Below are positions 38,575 to 46,597 of a stretch of DNA of 64,000 nt, one piece after another; the stretch's first letter is position 1; each line of letters opens with the position of its first letter. The stretch comes from Thraustochytrium sp. TN22. Its lineage: Eukaryota; Sar; Bigyra; Thraustochytrida; Thraustochytriidae. The notes below the pieces were generated by a model that searched no databases, was not told where the DNA came from, and saw only the letters and a program-made list of their open reading frames with translations. A program made the position numbers and the translations under genes. The DNA lies in the NCBI GenBank assembly GCA_013306675.1, contig JABLUY010000154.1, positions 29,089 to 93,088 of the forward strand, read 5' to 3'.

Positions 38575-39053
38575 TCATCGCTTCTCCCAGGGCCAGCCCT
38601 CGCCGACACGGCCGCGCTCGTCGGAGCCGTCCGGGTCGACCGTGCCCTTCCAGCCCTGCTGCTGCTCCATGTGTAGCTGTTGCCGCTTCGAGTGCGGCGC
38701 CCGCTGTACGCCGTCAAAGGCGCCGCCGCTCCTGGTGCGCACAAGCTCCACGAGCTGGTCCAGCTGGCCGGCGCCCTGCTTGAGCAGCACAGCCACCAGC
38801 GTGGCGTCGGCCTCGTTCTTGAACCTGCGAAAGTCCTCCTGCACCTGCGAGCGCACGTCGGCAGCCATGGCCGGCTCATACCTGCCCAGCCGTGTGGTCT
38901 CGCGCAGGAAGGCGCGGTACTGCCGCAGCACTGCGCCCGCGTCGTCGGCGTCAGCCCCTGGCCCCACCCAGGCCGCCGCACCACCCCTCGCCTGCGCCCA
39001 CGCGACGCAAACCTACCGGAGGAGCGCCGGATGAAGTACTTGAGGTCCCGCAT
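38575..39053 (-). CDS. LYR-motif mitochondrial assembly factor (two exons)
   Basis: 139 residues encoded by exon 1 (39053-39017) and exon 2 (38957-38575), split by a 59-nt intron with donor GTAGGT and acceptor GGCCAG in phase 1. Exon 1 gives MRDLKYFIRRSS, then the frame continues ADADDAGAVLRQYRAFLRE. The QYR...FLRE block corresponds to the LYR motif, and DVRSQVQEDFRRFKNEAD is the typical second helix (DxRxxVxxxFR...N...D). LYR proteins are small mitochondrial factors that bind acyl-carrier protein and help assemble Fe-S or respiratory complexes. The specific subtype cannot be told. Without the intron only a GTG start would be available, so splicing decides the start. Confidence 0.8.
38958..39016 (-). 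other. Intron of the LYR-protein gene
   Basis: 59 nt, starting GTAGGTTTGCG and ending GGGGCCAG on the minus strand. It is phase 1: the final G of exon 1 joins GG of exon 2 to make Gly. Its removal fuses an ATG-bearing exon to the LYR domain. Confidence 0.8.
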
Positions 39054-39570
39054 GGCGCCGAGCCGCCGCCCACGCGCCCGCGCTCGCGCCCGCGCCCGCG
39101 CCCCGCGCGCGAGAAAGGGCTCTGCGCCGCCACGAGCTGCAGCGCGCCGCTGCCCGGCTGCGCGCTCGCCGCGGCGTGCGCAACCCTCCAAGCCGTTCAC
39201 GCCGGAGCGCGGCGAGGTGCGGCTGCACGAGCGCAACTGGCACCGTCGGCGGCGCCCGCGACTTGAAGAGGCAAGGCAGCCCGCAAGGGCTGCTGGAAGG
39301 CGGCGCGGTTACCGCCCCGCAGCACCCGGCATCGATGGAGCGCGCCGCAGCCAAGGCACACGACAGAATTCCGCTGGGGTCCGGGTGCGGGGCGTCAACG
39401 CCTCTCCTCGGGCACCTGGGCTTAGGCAAGACCCTGACAGTGAGCGCTCCGAGCGCCTCTCTAGCTAGCTAGCTAGGTGAGCTTTGAGGCAGGCGACACA
39501 GATAGTTAGAACTCGGTTGACGCCTGTTGGCCTGGCTGGGGCCGGTCGCCTGCTTGCTTGCACGCTCAGC
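39054..39570. promoter_or_regulatory. Divergent promoter region, LYR gene and LRR/PH gene
   Basis: About 520 bases between divergent starts. It contains an exact copy of the recurrent motif CTGACAGTGAG (39434-39444), 127 bp upstream of the LRR/PH gene and in its sense orientation, followed by a ctagctagctagctag run (39462-39475). Confidence 0.55.
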
Positions 39571-42500
39571 ATGCGCGCGGCGGCAGAACCCGACGCCGTG
39601 ATGATGAAGGACGGGAAGCCGCGCGGCCTCGGCCACAGCGAGGATGCAACACAGCAGCAGCAGCAGCAACAACAACAACGACAACGATGCGACGGGGCGG
39701 CGGCGAAGCCGTCTGGCGTGGCGCGCGTTACGAAGCTGCGCGTGCGCCAGGTGCTCGGGCCGAGCGGGTGCGCTGGCCTCGCGCAGCTCGTGCCACACAT
39801 GCACGCGCTAGAGGAGCTGAGCTTGGACGGGACCGGGCTGGCCGCCGCGGCGTCACGTGGCAGCAACGCGGAAGGGGTATACGCGCTCGTAGTGCACCTC
39901 GTGCAGAGCGCGGGGGCGTCACGGTTGCGCAAGCTCAGCTTGGGCGACAACTCTATTGACCGCGAGAGCTGCAAGGCGCTCGCGCGCGCCATGGCTGCAC
40001 TCCCAGTGCTTGAAGTGGTACGTCTGAACGACAACGCTATTTGCGCGAGCGGCGCCAAGGCGCTGGCCCGCGCCTGCATGCGGTCGCCATCCCTTCGGGA
40101 GCTCGACCTCTCCCGGAATCACCTACGCGACGAGGGCGCGGCGCACTTCGCCAAGGCGCTCGGGCGCGGGGCGAAGCTCGAGACGCTTCGTCTGGCAGAT
40201 AACTTCATCTGCGACGAGGGCGCACAGCGCCTGTGCGAGGCGGTCCGCGCCGGCCACTCGAGTTTGCGCCTCCTCGACCTCTCCGGCAACGGGCTCGGCG
40301 TGCGCGCAAAGCAAGCCTTTGCGCTCCTCCTCGCGCAGAGCCAGGGCCACGAAGCGCTGGAGGTCGACCTGGGCCGCCGACCTCGGCCAAGTCTTACGTC
40401 GAAAGACCACCAGGAGGGTGACGAGGACATGGACGAGTGGAACTCGGAACGCATCCTGGACGAGCTCGAGCGCCGCGCCGCGCTGCACAAAGCGCTTGAG
40501 ACGGCGGAGGAGCAGTTCCAGCGCGCTCAGACCCGCGTCGCTCAGGCCGAGGTGCTGTGGCGCGCACACGGGGCGGCGCGCGACGCGGAGTGCCAAGTGC
40601 GTGCTTCGCGCATCGCGCAGGACCAGGCCAACCTGCTCACGCTGCAGCGTGAAAACGAAGACCTCGAGACCAGAATCTCAGCCTTGAAGGCGTCCACCAT
40701 TGCACTGCAAGAGAAAGCCGCCGGGATTTTGGGTCGGCAGCGCCAGGTCGACCACGAGCGTGGCGCCCAGGACGCCGCGCTCAAGAACGTGAGCCTGCAG
40801 GCCGAGCACCTGGTCGTCCGCAAGCGCGAGCTCGAGGTGGCGGTCCGCCAGCTGGAGGAGGAGCACGAGTGCGGACTCACGGAGCTGTCCCGCGCAAAGG
40901 CAGACCTCGCGGCGTCTGCGCAACGCAAGGAGGATGTTGGCCTCATGGTAGCCGAGGCGCGACGCCGCGAGGACCGCCTCGCGGTCGAGGTGAGCGTGCT
41001 GAAGGACCGCGCTGCGGTGCTGCGGGAGACCTGCAAGGATTTGCGCGTGGAGCTCGCTGCTCTGGAGCGCGAAGGTCCGGAAATGCAGGGCGTGCGCCAG
41101 GCGCTCGAACGTGGCGAAGCGGAAACGCGAACGCGCGCTGCGGCGCTCGAGGCGTCGCGCGCCGACCTTTTGCGCGCGCTTGCCGAGGCCCAGGCGGACG
41201 AGGCCCTCATGCGCGAAAAGGTTGCTGCCCAGGTCCAGTCCAACGAGGCCCGCGCGCAGGAGATGCGTGAGCGCCAGGAGGCCTTGGATAACCAGCGCGC
41301 GCGTCTCGAGGAGCAGGAGGAGCGCCTGGCCGAGCGAGCCCGAGCTCTTGCTCTCGCGCAAGCGCGCCAGCAACAGGAAAAGGAGCAGCTGCTGCGGCTG
41401 CAGCAGCAAGAGCGAGAGCAGAAGCAGGCACAGACTTTGCTATCGGAGCAAGCAGCGCATGCACCCGTCCTCCCGCCGAAGCCTCTTGTGCTTTCCAAGG
41501 TGGCCTCCAAGCCCAAGCCAAAAGAGTGCGAGGAAAGTAAGGTGGAGGAGGTCGAGTCGCCCGTGAGTTCCATTTTGAGCGCGAGCGCGAGTGCCATGCC
41601 TGCCGAGCAGACAGAGGCCTCGGCGCCCGTCGTGTCCGAGGCGAGTGTCGGACCCCCAACGAAGGATTTGGAGGACGTTAACAATGAGATGGGCGGCAAA
41701 CAGCTGCAACACGATGCCACACACGAGGAGGACGAGGACGAGGAGACGGCGCACCTGGAGGAAGGCGTCGAGGAGGACGAAGATCCGACTGAGGTGATTG
41801 ACGCTGTCGTTGATCTGAGAGACGCCATGTCCGGGATGCTCGAGTCGCATCCGGAAGCGGAGGAGCCATTCGAGGTCGCCGGGGAGAAGGAGAAGGCGCC
41901 CCGGAGCTCGACAGGCAGGCCTGACAAGCGCCTTGACGGACGGGCGACGCATGAGGTAGCCAAGCGCATCCCAGCGGAGGCGCTGGAGCAGCCCCACTTG
42001 GAAGTCAACAAGCACGTGGCATTGTTATTTACAGGAACCACGGTCCAGCTAAAGCGCGGGTCGCGGTGGGGCGGCAGCAAGCGCGAGGCGCGGTACTGCT
42101 GGCTCTCGGATGACATGAAGAAGCTGTGTCTGGCGCGCGGCGCGCGGCGCTCCGAGCAGTCGGAGCGCATCCCCGTTTGGGCCATCGAGCGGGTGGACCG
42201 TCTCGCCGGCGACCCCGCTGGGCAGGCCAGAGGCTGGCAGAAGCTCCGCAAGCTGGCGACAAAGCTGGACAGCGACGCCATTCGCACGCTGGTGATCGTG
42301 AATGTGGACCGGCGCGACTCCATCGAGCTGCAGTTCGTGAACCAGGTCGTAGCGTGCAAATGGCGAGACGCGCTCGACGATCTGCTGGCGCGGACCAAGG
42401 CGGAGCGGCGCGCGAGCGCGCAGGCTCAGACTCAGGCAGACGCGCAGGCGGACGCGGACGCGCAGGAGTTCACGCACGCGCAAGCGGGCACCAATGGACA

Positions 42501-43194
42501 GCATCTCTTCGAGTCCTGGCCCGACGGGGGCGAGGAAGAGGACGTCCACGTTACAGCCACCAGCTTGGCAGCGAGGGATGACTTCGAGGGCTTTGAGAGG
42601 GAGGCGCCGAACCATGAAAAGCCCAAGTCGGTGGGGGCATACGAGAGCGGCAGCAATGAGGGGAAGGAGGTTGGGCAGGACGAGGATGGAAAGATGGAGG
42701 AAGAGGAGGAGGAGGAGGAGGAGGAGGAGGAGGAGGAGGAGGAGGAGGAGGAGGAGGAGCCCGAGTCGGCCGAGACGGCTTTGGGCGAGAGTCCCACGTC
42801 GTGCTCCTCGCGGGCGCTGACGCTGCTGCGCGAAGACGTTGAAGAGGTGCTGGACGCTGCTTCCGAGGCAAACGAAACCGTCACCTTTCGCGCGGTGCGC
42901 GAGCGCGTGGCGCAGCGTTGGGATGGTGCAGACCTACGTACGAGCGCGTGGCGGGCGTGGTTCCGAAACACGATCGCTGAAGCACTGCAGGATGCGCGGG
43001 ACGAGGACGAGGAGCACAGCGCGCGCTTCGAGGAGGCCGAAGGCGGGTCCGCGGTCTTGGACGAGGAGGAGCCCGTGACGTCCGCGACAAGCGAAGCCTC
43101 GGGCCTGAAGGACGGCCCTCGCGCCGGCGAGGGCGCTACGCTCAGGCTCGAAGAGGCCAGCATGGACCTGGATCTCGCCTCTGTGGCGGAGTGA
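39571..43194 (+). CDS. LRR / coiled-coil / PH-like domain protein
   Basis: 1207 residues from ATG 39571; a longer TTG-start frame is rejected. A poly-Gln run is at 28-36. Ribonuclease-inhibitor-type LRRs span about 60-270 (LEELSLDGTGL, LRKLSLGDNSI, LEVVRLNDNAI, LRELDLSRNHL, LETLRLADNFI, LRLLDLSGNGL). A long coiled coil covers about 300-640 (EERLAERARALALAQARQQQ). At about 810-945 there is a PH-like domain: HVALLFTGTTVQLKRG, ARYCWLSDDMKKLCLA, IERVDRLAGD, LVIVNVDRRDSIELQF and CKWRDALDDLLA. A Glu run lies at about 1043-1062. The likely role is a membrane- or cytoskeleton-associated scaffold; this is inference. The last codons are duplicated just downstream. Confidence 0.78.
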   Translation: MRAAAEPDAVMMKDGKPRGLGHSEDATQQQQQQQQQRQRCDGAAAKPSGVARVTKLRVRQVLGPSGCAGLAQLVPHMHALEELSLDGTGLAAAASRGSNAEGVYALVVHLVQSAGASRLRKLSLGDNSIDRESCKALARAMAALPVLEVVRLNDNAICASGAKALARACMRSPSLRELDLSRNHLRDEGAAHFAKALGRGAKLETLRLADNFICDEGAQRLCEAVRAGHSSLRLLDLSGNGLGVRAKQAFALLLAQSQGHEALEVDLGRRPRPSLTSKDHQEGDEDMDEWNSERILDELERRAALHKALETAEEQFQRAQTRVAQAEVLWRAHGAARDAECQVRASRIAQDQANLLTLQRENEDLETRISALKASTIALQEKAAGILGRQRQVDHERGAQDAALKNVSLQAEHLVVRKRELEVAVRQLEEEHECGLTELSRAKADLAASAQRKEDVGLMVAEARRREDRLAVEVSVLKDRAAVLRETCKDLRVELAALEREGPEMQGVRQALERGEAETRTRAAALEASRADLLRALAEAQADEALMREKVAAQVQSNEARAQEMRERQEALDNQRARLEEQEERLAERARALALAQARQQQEKEQLLRLQQQEREQKQAQTLLSEQAAHAPVLPPKPLVLSKVASKPKPKECEESKVEEVESPVSSILSASASAMPAEQTEASAPVVSEASVGPPTKDLEDVNNEMGGKQLQHDATHEEDEDEETAHLEEGVEEDEDPTEVIDAVVDLRDAMSGMLESHPEAEEPFEVAGEKEKAPRSSTGRPDKRLDGRATHEVAKRIPAEALEQPHLEVNKHVALLFTGTTVQLKRGSRWGGSKREARYCWLSDDMKKLCLARGARRSEQSERIPVWAIERVDRLAGDPAGQARGWQKLRKLATKLDSDAIRTLVIVNVDRRDSIELQFVNQVVACKWRDALDDLLARTKAERRASAQAQTQADAQADADAQEFTHAQAGTNGQHLFESWPDGGEEEDVHVTATSLAARDDFEGFEREAPNHEKPKSVGAYESGSNEGKEVGQDEDGKMEEEEEEEEEEEEEEEEEEEEEPESAETALGESPTSCSSRALTLLREDVEEVLDAASEANETVTFRAVRERVAQRWDGADLRTSAWRAWFRNTIAEALQDARDEDEEHSARFEEAEGGSAVLDEEEPVTSATSEASGLKDGPRAGEGATLRLEEASMDLDLASVAE

Positions 43195-43250
43195 GCGAGA
43201 AAAGCGCGGCCTTCCTTTCCGTGGCGGGGTGAGCGAGAGAAGCGCGGCCT
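43183..43250 (+). repeat. Tandem duplication across the stop codon of the LRR/PH gene
   Basis: gtggcggagtgagcgagaaa at 43183 recurs as gtggcggggtgagcgagaga at 43221. Each is followed by agcgcggcct, giving two units of about 38 bp. The first unit contains the real stop codon TGA (43192-43194); the second lies in the 3' flank. Confidence 0.9.
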
Positions 43251-43269
43251 CTGAGAGGCTCTGCTCCGC

Positions 43270-45471
43270 TCAACTAGGCCTGGCGTCCTGCTCGGGCGCG
43301 AAAAAGGCCATCACAGTGGCCATTGTGTCGGCACGCGACGCGTGCACGGTGAGACGATGCGGGGCGTCGTGGGACGCCTCGGTGGTCGCCTCGGCGGTAG
43401 CGTTGTGTTGGTCGGCGGGCCTCACGGCGGAAGTCGGCCCCTCCTCGACGGGCTGCGTTGGAAAGATGTAATCAGTAAAGTCGATGAGTGTGTCCAAGAC
43501 GGCGGCGCAGGCGTCCTTGTCGCGGTCCGCCCGCGCGAGGTGTTCGCGCTTGATGAGCGGGAAGGCCGCAGGCGCGAGCACGCACGGCGCGAAGCCGTGC
43601 ACCAGGGTGCGACGCGCGTCGCGACCGCGCTTGCCGTTGGCGAAATGGCGTACGAGGTCGCAGAGCGCGCGCAAGGCTCGCCGCTGAGGTGCGGAGGTGG
43701 CCGAGGGGAGCACGCGCCGCAGCATGTAGTTGCAGTCGACCTGATTGGCACCCGTGGCGCGGCGGCAGAGCAGGACGTCGTCGTAGAGCAGCGGCGCGAC
43801 GAGCGGCTCCTTGAGGCGGCGACGGATGAGCGTGCCGAAGAGAGCAGCGGCGCGCTCCGCGGTGAGTGCGTCGACCTGCTCAGCCATGGCGGCGCGCGCG
43901 ACCTCGCCAGCGTCGTCGTCGCCACCGGCGCCGGCGCCGGCGCCGCTGCTGGGCTGGTCGTCGCCGGCCATCGCGGCGCGCAGGATAACGCCGATGTCCG
44001 CGAGCGTGTGCACCTCGCCGCCATAATTCTCGTCGGCCTCGTCGGATGCCACGATCTCGCCGAAGAAGATGTCGAGCGAGAGCGTGTCAGGATCGGCCTT
44101 GTCGCGCACGGCACTTGCAAGGAGGACGGCGAGGTCGCAAGTGGGGGCGAGCGCAGGCCATGCATCGATGGTGGGCGCGGCCTCGTGCGCAACACGGCGC
44201 AGGAGGCCCGGGTCCTCGGGGCTCATGAGGTAGGGCGCAAAGGAACAGCAGAAGAAAATGGCGGCCTCCTGGTCGAGCATGTCGAGGCGGCGGATGAGCG
44301 CGAGCGCCGACGCGAGGCTCGCCTTGTCGGCCGCGCGCTTCCACATGGCGTCGAGCACCTTGCGCGGGCCGCCGTCAGGGTCCGCGAGGAATACATCGTG
44401 CAGCTTGATGGGCACGAGTGCGCCCTGGCTCGGATAGATGGCCAGGCGCAGACTGGCGCACATGAGCTGGCAGACCATGGCGATGTGGCGATCCTGGCGC
44501 GAGGAGAAGATGGCCTCGAGCGGGAGCGGCGCCTCGAGGTCGCACGCGACTGCGAGGCGCCGCAGCGCGGTGCGAATGGTGGCGAGCGAAGTGTCCTCGG
44601 CGAGGTTGGCGGCCTCGGCGAACTGCTCCCAGCGCGCGGTGGCGTACTTTTCCAGAAAGAGCATGGCGAGGCGCGCGAGGTGGGCGTGGCTAGCCTCGCT
44701 ATCGACGTCCGCGGGCGAGGGTGCGCGCCAGGGCCCATGGCGGAGCGTGGCGACCACACTAGGCGCGCAAAAGAGCAAGCTGTAGTGCGCGCGATCGTGG
44801 CCGAGCGCCAGGAGGCTGAGCGCCTCGGTGCGCGAGAGTCCGCGCATAGAGACGGCGTTGAGCTCTAGCAGGGCCCAGCCCTGCGGAAACTCGAGGCGGC
44901 CGAGGTCGAAGGGCTTGCTGAACGCGAGGAGCTCGCGCGAGGCTGGGTCCGGGGGTCCCAGGTGCTCCTGTAGCAAGTCCAGCACCTCGTCCTCGTTGTA
45001 GCTGACCACGGCCTTGCTCGCGTCGGCCAGCTGGAACGTATACGAGCGCCAGAGCGCATCGCGCTCGCCGAGCGGCTTGCGGCCCTTGATCCACGCCTTC
45101 CAGCCGTTCGACGACTTGCGCACGCTCGCCTCGAGCGCCTCCAGGTCGGCCGGCGAGAAGGCCGCCCTGGGCTGCACGCCTCGCTCGCGCGCCGCGACGA
45201 CCAGTCTCCGCGAGGCCCTCGACGCGGCGCGCGGCCTCGCCGTCCGCACCTCCCTCTGGCTCGACGCGCGCCTCGGCGGCGCCTCCGCGTCTGCGTCGCG
45301 CTGCGTCGCGGCGACCTCCACCTCGGCGTCGTCCCACGCTGCGCGCGACCCTCGTGCGGACCCGAACGAGCCCGTGGACAACGTCGGCGACATGGTCTCC
45401 TCCCTGCTCGCCACGACCTCGCCGTCCTCCTCGCGCGCCTCGTTCAGCTCGAAGCTCGCCGCGCTCGCCAT
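43270..45471 (-). CDS. RhoGAP-like domain protein
   Basis: 733 residues from ATG 45471; the frame extends far upstream through repeats and I reject that part. The N-terminal 110 residues are Arg/Ser-rich. Residues about 115-250 form an ordered unknown domain (SNGWKAWIKGRKPLGERDALWR, LLQEHLGPPD). The C-terminal part, about 480-660, resembles a Rho GTPase-activating domain: LIRRRLKEPLVAPLLYDDVL, RVLPSATSAPQRRALRALCDLV, and FANGKRGRDARRTLVHGFAPCVLAP, which matches the usual N-K-M...L---FAP-L pattern. The catalytic Arg finger is not certain. Convergent with, and only about 75 bp from, the LRR/PH gene. Confidence 0.6.
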   Translation of the reverse strand: MASAASFELNEAREEDGEVVASREETMSPTLSTGSFGSARGSRAAWDDAEVEVAATQRDADAEAPPRRASSQREVRTARPRAASRASRRLVVAARERGVQPRAAFSPADLEALEASVRKSSNGWKAWIKGRKPLGERDALWRSYTFQLADASKAVVSYNEDEVLDLLQEHLGPPDPASRELLAFSKPFDLGRLEFPQGWALLELNAVSMRGLSRTEALSLLALGHDRAHYSLLFCAPSVVATLRHGPWRAPSPADVDSEASHAHLARLAMLFLEKYATARWEQFAEAANLAEDTSLATIRTALRRLAVACDLEAPLPLEAIFSSRQDRHIAMVCQLMCASLRLAIYPSQGALVPIKLHDVFLADPDGGPRKVLDAMWKRAADKASLASALALIRRLDMLDQEAAIFFCCSFAPYLMSPEDPGLLRRVAHEAAPTIDAWPALAPTCDLAVLLASAVRDKADPDTLSLDIFFGEIVASDEADENYGGEVHTLADIGVILRAAMAGDDQPSSGAGAGAGGDDDAGEVARAAMAEQVDALTAERAAALFGTLIRRRLKEPLVAPLLYDDVLLCRRATGANQVDCNYMLRRVLPSATSAPQRRALRALCDLVRHFANGKRGRDARRTLVHGFAPCVLAPAAFPLIKREHLARADRDKDACAAVLDTLIDFTDYIFPTQPVEEGPTSAVRPADQHNATAEATTEASHDAPHRLTVHASRADTMATVMAFFAPEQDARPS

Positions 45472-45798
45472 GTCGCGCTCGCGCAGCCCGCGCCGCTCGG
45501 CCTGCCTGCCTGCCTGCCGGCCTGCCTGCCGGCGTGCCTGCCTGCCTGCGTGCCTGCGTGCCTGCGTGCCTGCGTGCCTGCCCGCGCCCGGGCTCGCCCG
45601 CCCGCCCGCGCGCGCGCGCGCCGTGCCGAGCCGCGCGCGTCCGCGGTTCAAGTTGGCGGTCTGCGGCTGAGCCTGAGACGAGCGCGGCCGCGACGCTCCT
45701 GCAGGCGCTGCGCTTCGGCGCGGGCGGCGGCGTCGCGCAGCGCGCGCTGCGCGTGCAGCACTGCAGCCTGGCCAACCCGGACAAGGCCGCGCAGCAGC

Positions 45799-46210
45799 GC
45801 AGTGAGCAGCAGGCGAAGCGAAGATCTTTTTCGGGCAGGGACCAGGCCTCTGACGACGCCTGCGACGAGGCCTGGGACGAGGCCTGGGACAAGGCCTGCG
45901 ACGCGTCGGCGACGATTCGCCGCGCCTCGAGCAAGGATCTTGGTCGGCAAGCTCGCGCAAGCTCGGCAAGAGAAGGGTTCTCGTTCTCCTCGTGCTCGCA
46001 GGCAGTGAGATGTAGGCGAAGCGAAGTTCTTTGGCGGGCAGGGATGAAGCCTCTGACAAGACGTGCGACAAGGCTTGTGCAACAAGGCTTGTGACAAGGC
46101 GTGCGACAAGGCGTGCGACAAGGCATACGACGCGTCGGCGACGATTTGCCGTGCCTCGGGCAAGGATCTTGGTCGGCAAGGGCAATGTTATCGTTCTCCT
46201 CATGCTCGCA
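45799..46210 (+). repeat. Tandem duplication, two units of about 203 bp
   Basis: Unit A (45799-46001) and unit B (46002-46210) share gcagtgag, ggcgaagcgaag, gggcaggga, a variable gcgacaaggc-type run, acgcgtcggcgacgatt and caaggatcttggtcggcaag, then cgttctcctcrtgctcgcag. Inside each unit the 10-bp tgcgacaaggc/gcctgggacg motif is itself repeated. Confidence 0.85.
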
Positions 46211-46277
46211 GGCAACTCGCAGGCAACTCGCAGGCAACTCGCAGGCAACTCGCAGGCAGCTCGCAGGCAACTCGCAG
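46208..46277 (+). repeat. 11-bp tandem repeat, about 6 copies
   Basis: Six near-perfect copies of aggcaactcgc, one with a g substitution (aggcagctcgc). It directly follows the 203-bp tandem pair. Confidence 0.95.
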
Positions 46278-46463
46278 GCGCGATTTGCTCTGCATGGCGT
46301 GGAAGCGCTCTTACTGGGTGCGGACAGTCATCCCGCCGACTGTGAGAGTGATGGCAGGAGAAACATACCAGGTGGGGACTACTACGATGATGGACGATAA
46401 ATTAGTGCCACGAGCCACGCCGGCCTGGCTCGTGTGCCGTTGTTCCTGTGTGCCTGCAAAGAG

Positions 46464-46597
46464 ACCGCGACGAGCCTGAGACGGCAGTGGCGCGTGAACC
46501 TGCAAAAAGACCGCGACGAGCCTGAGACGGCAGTGGCGCGTGAACCTGCTAATAGACCGCGACGAGCCTGCGACCGCAGTGGCGCGTGAACCTGTTA
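46464..46597 (+). repeat. 46-bp tandem repeat x3 abutting the ACSF3 stop codon
   Basis: Units start at 46464, 46510 and 46556. Each reads gaccgcgacgagcctg...cagtggcgcgtgaacctg. The last unit ends at the stop codon (46595-46597) of the minus-strand acyl-CoA synthetase gene. Confidence 0.95.

Larger units (their letters stand above)
45472..46594. other. Repeat-rich region 5' of the RhoGAP-like gene
   Basis: About 1.1 kb between the RhoGAP-like gene start and the ACSF3 stop. From left to right it has gcctgcctgc/cgtgcctg tetramers (45498-45590), a tandem pair of about 203 bp (45799-46210), an 11-bp repeat (46208-46277) and a 46-bp repeat x3 (46464-46597). The long frames in it encode repetitive Arg/Ala/Cys peptides and are not credible. 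Confidence 0.75.

Noticed and set aside
45472-46248. 259-codon N-terminal extension of the RhoGAP-like protein
   Set aside because: It runs through tandem repeats and is Arg/Ala/Cys-rich without domain character. The ATG at 45471 is better.
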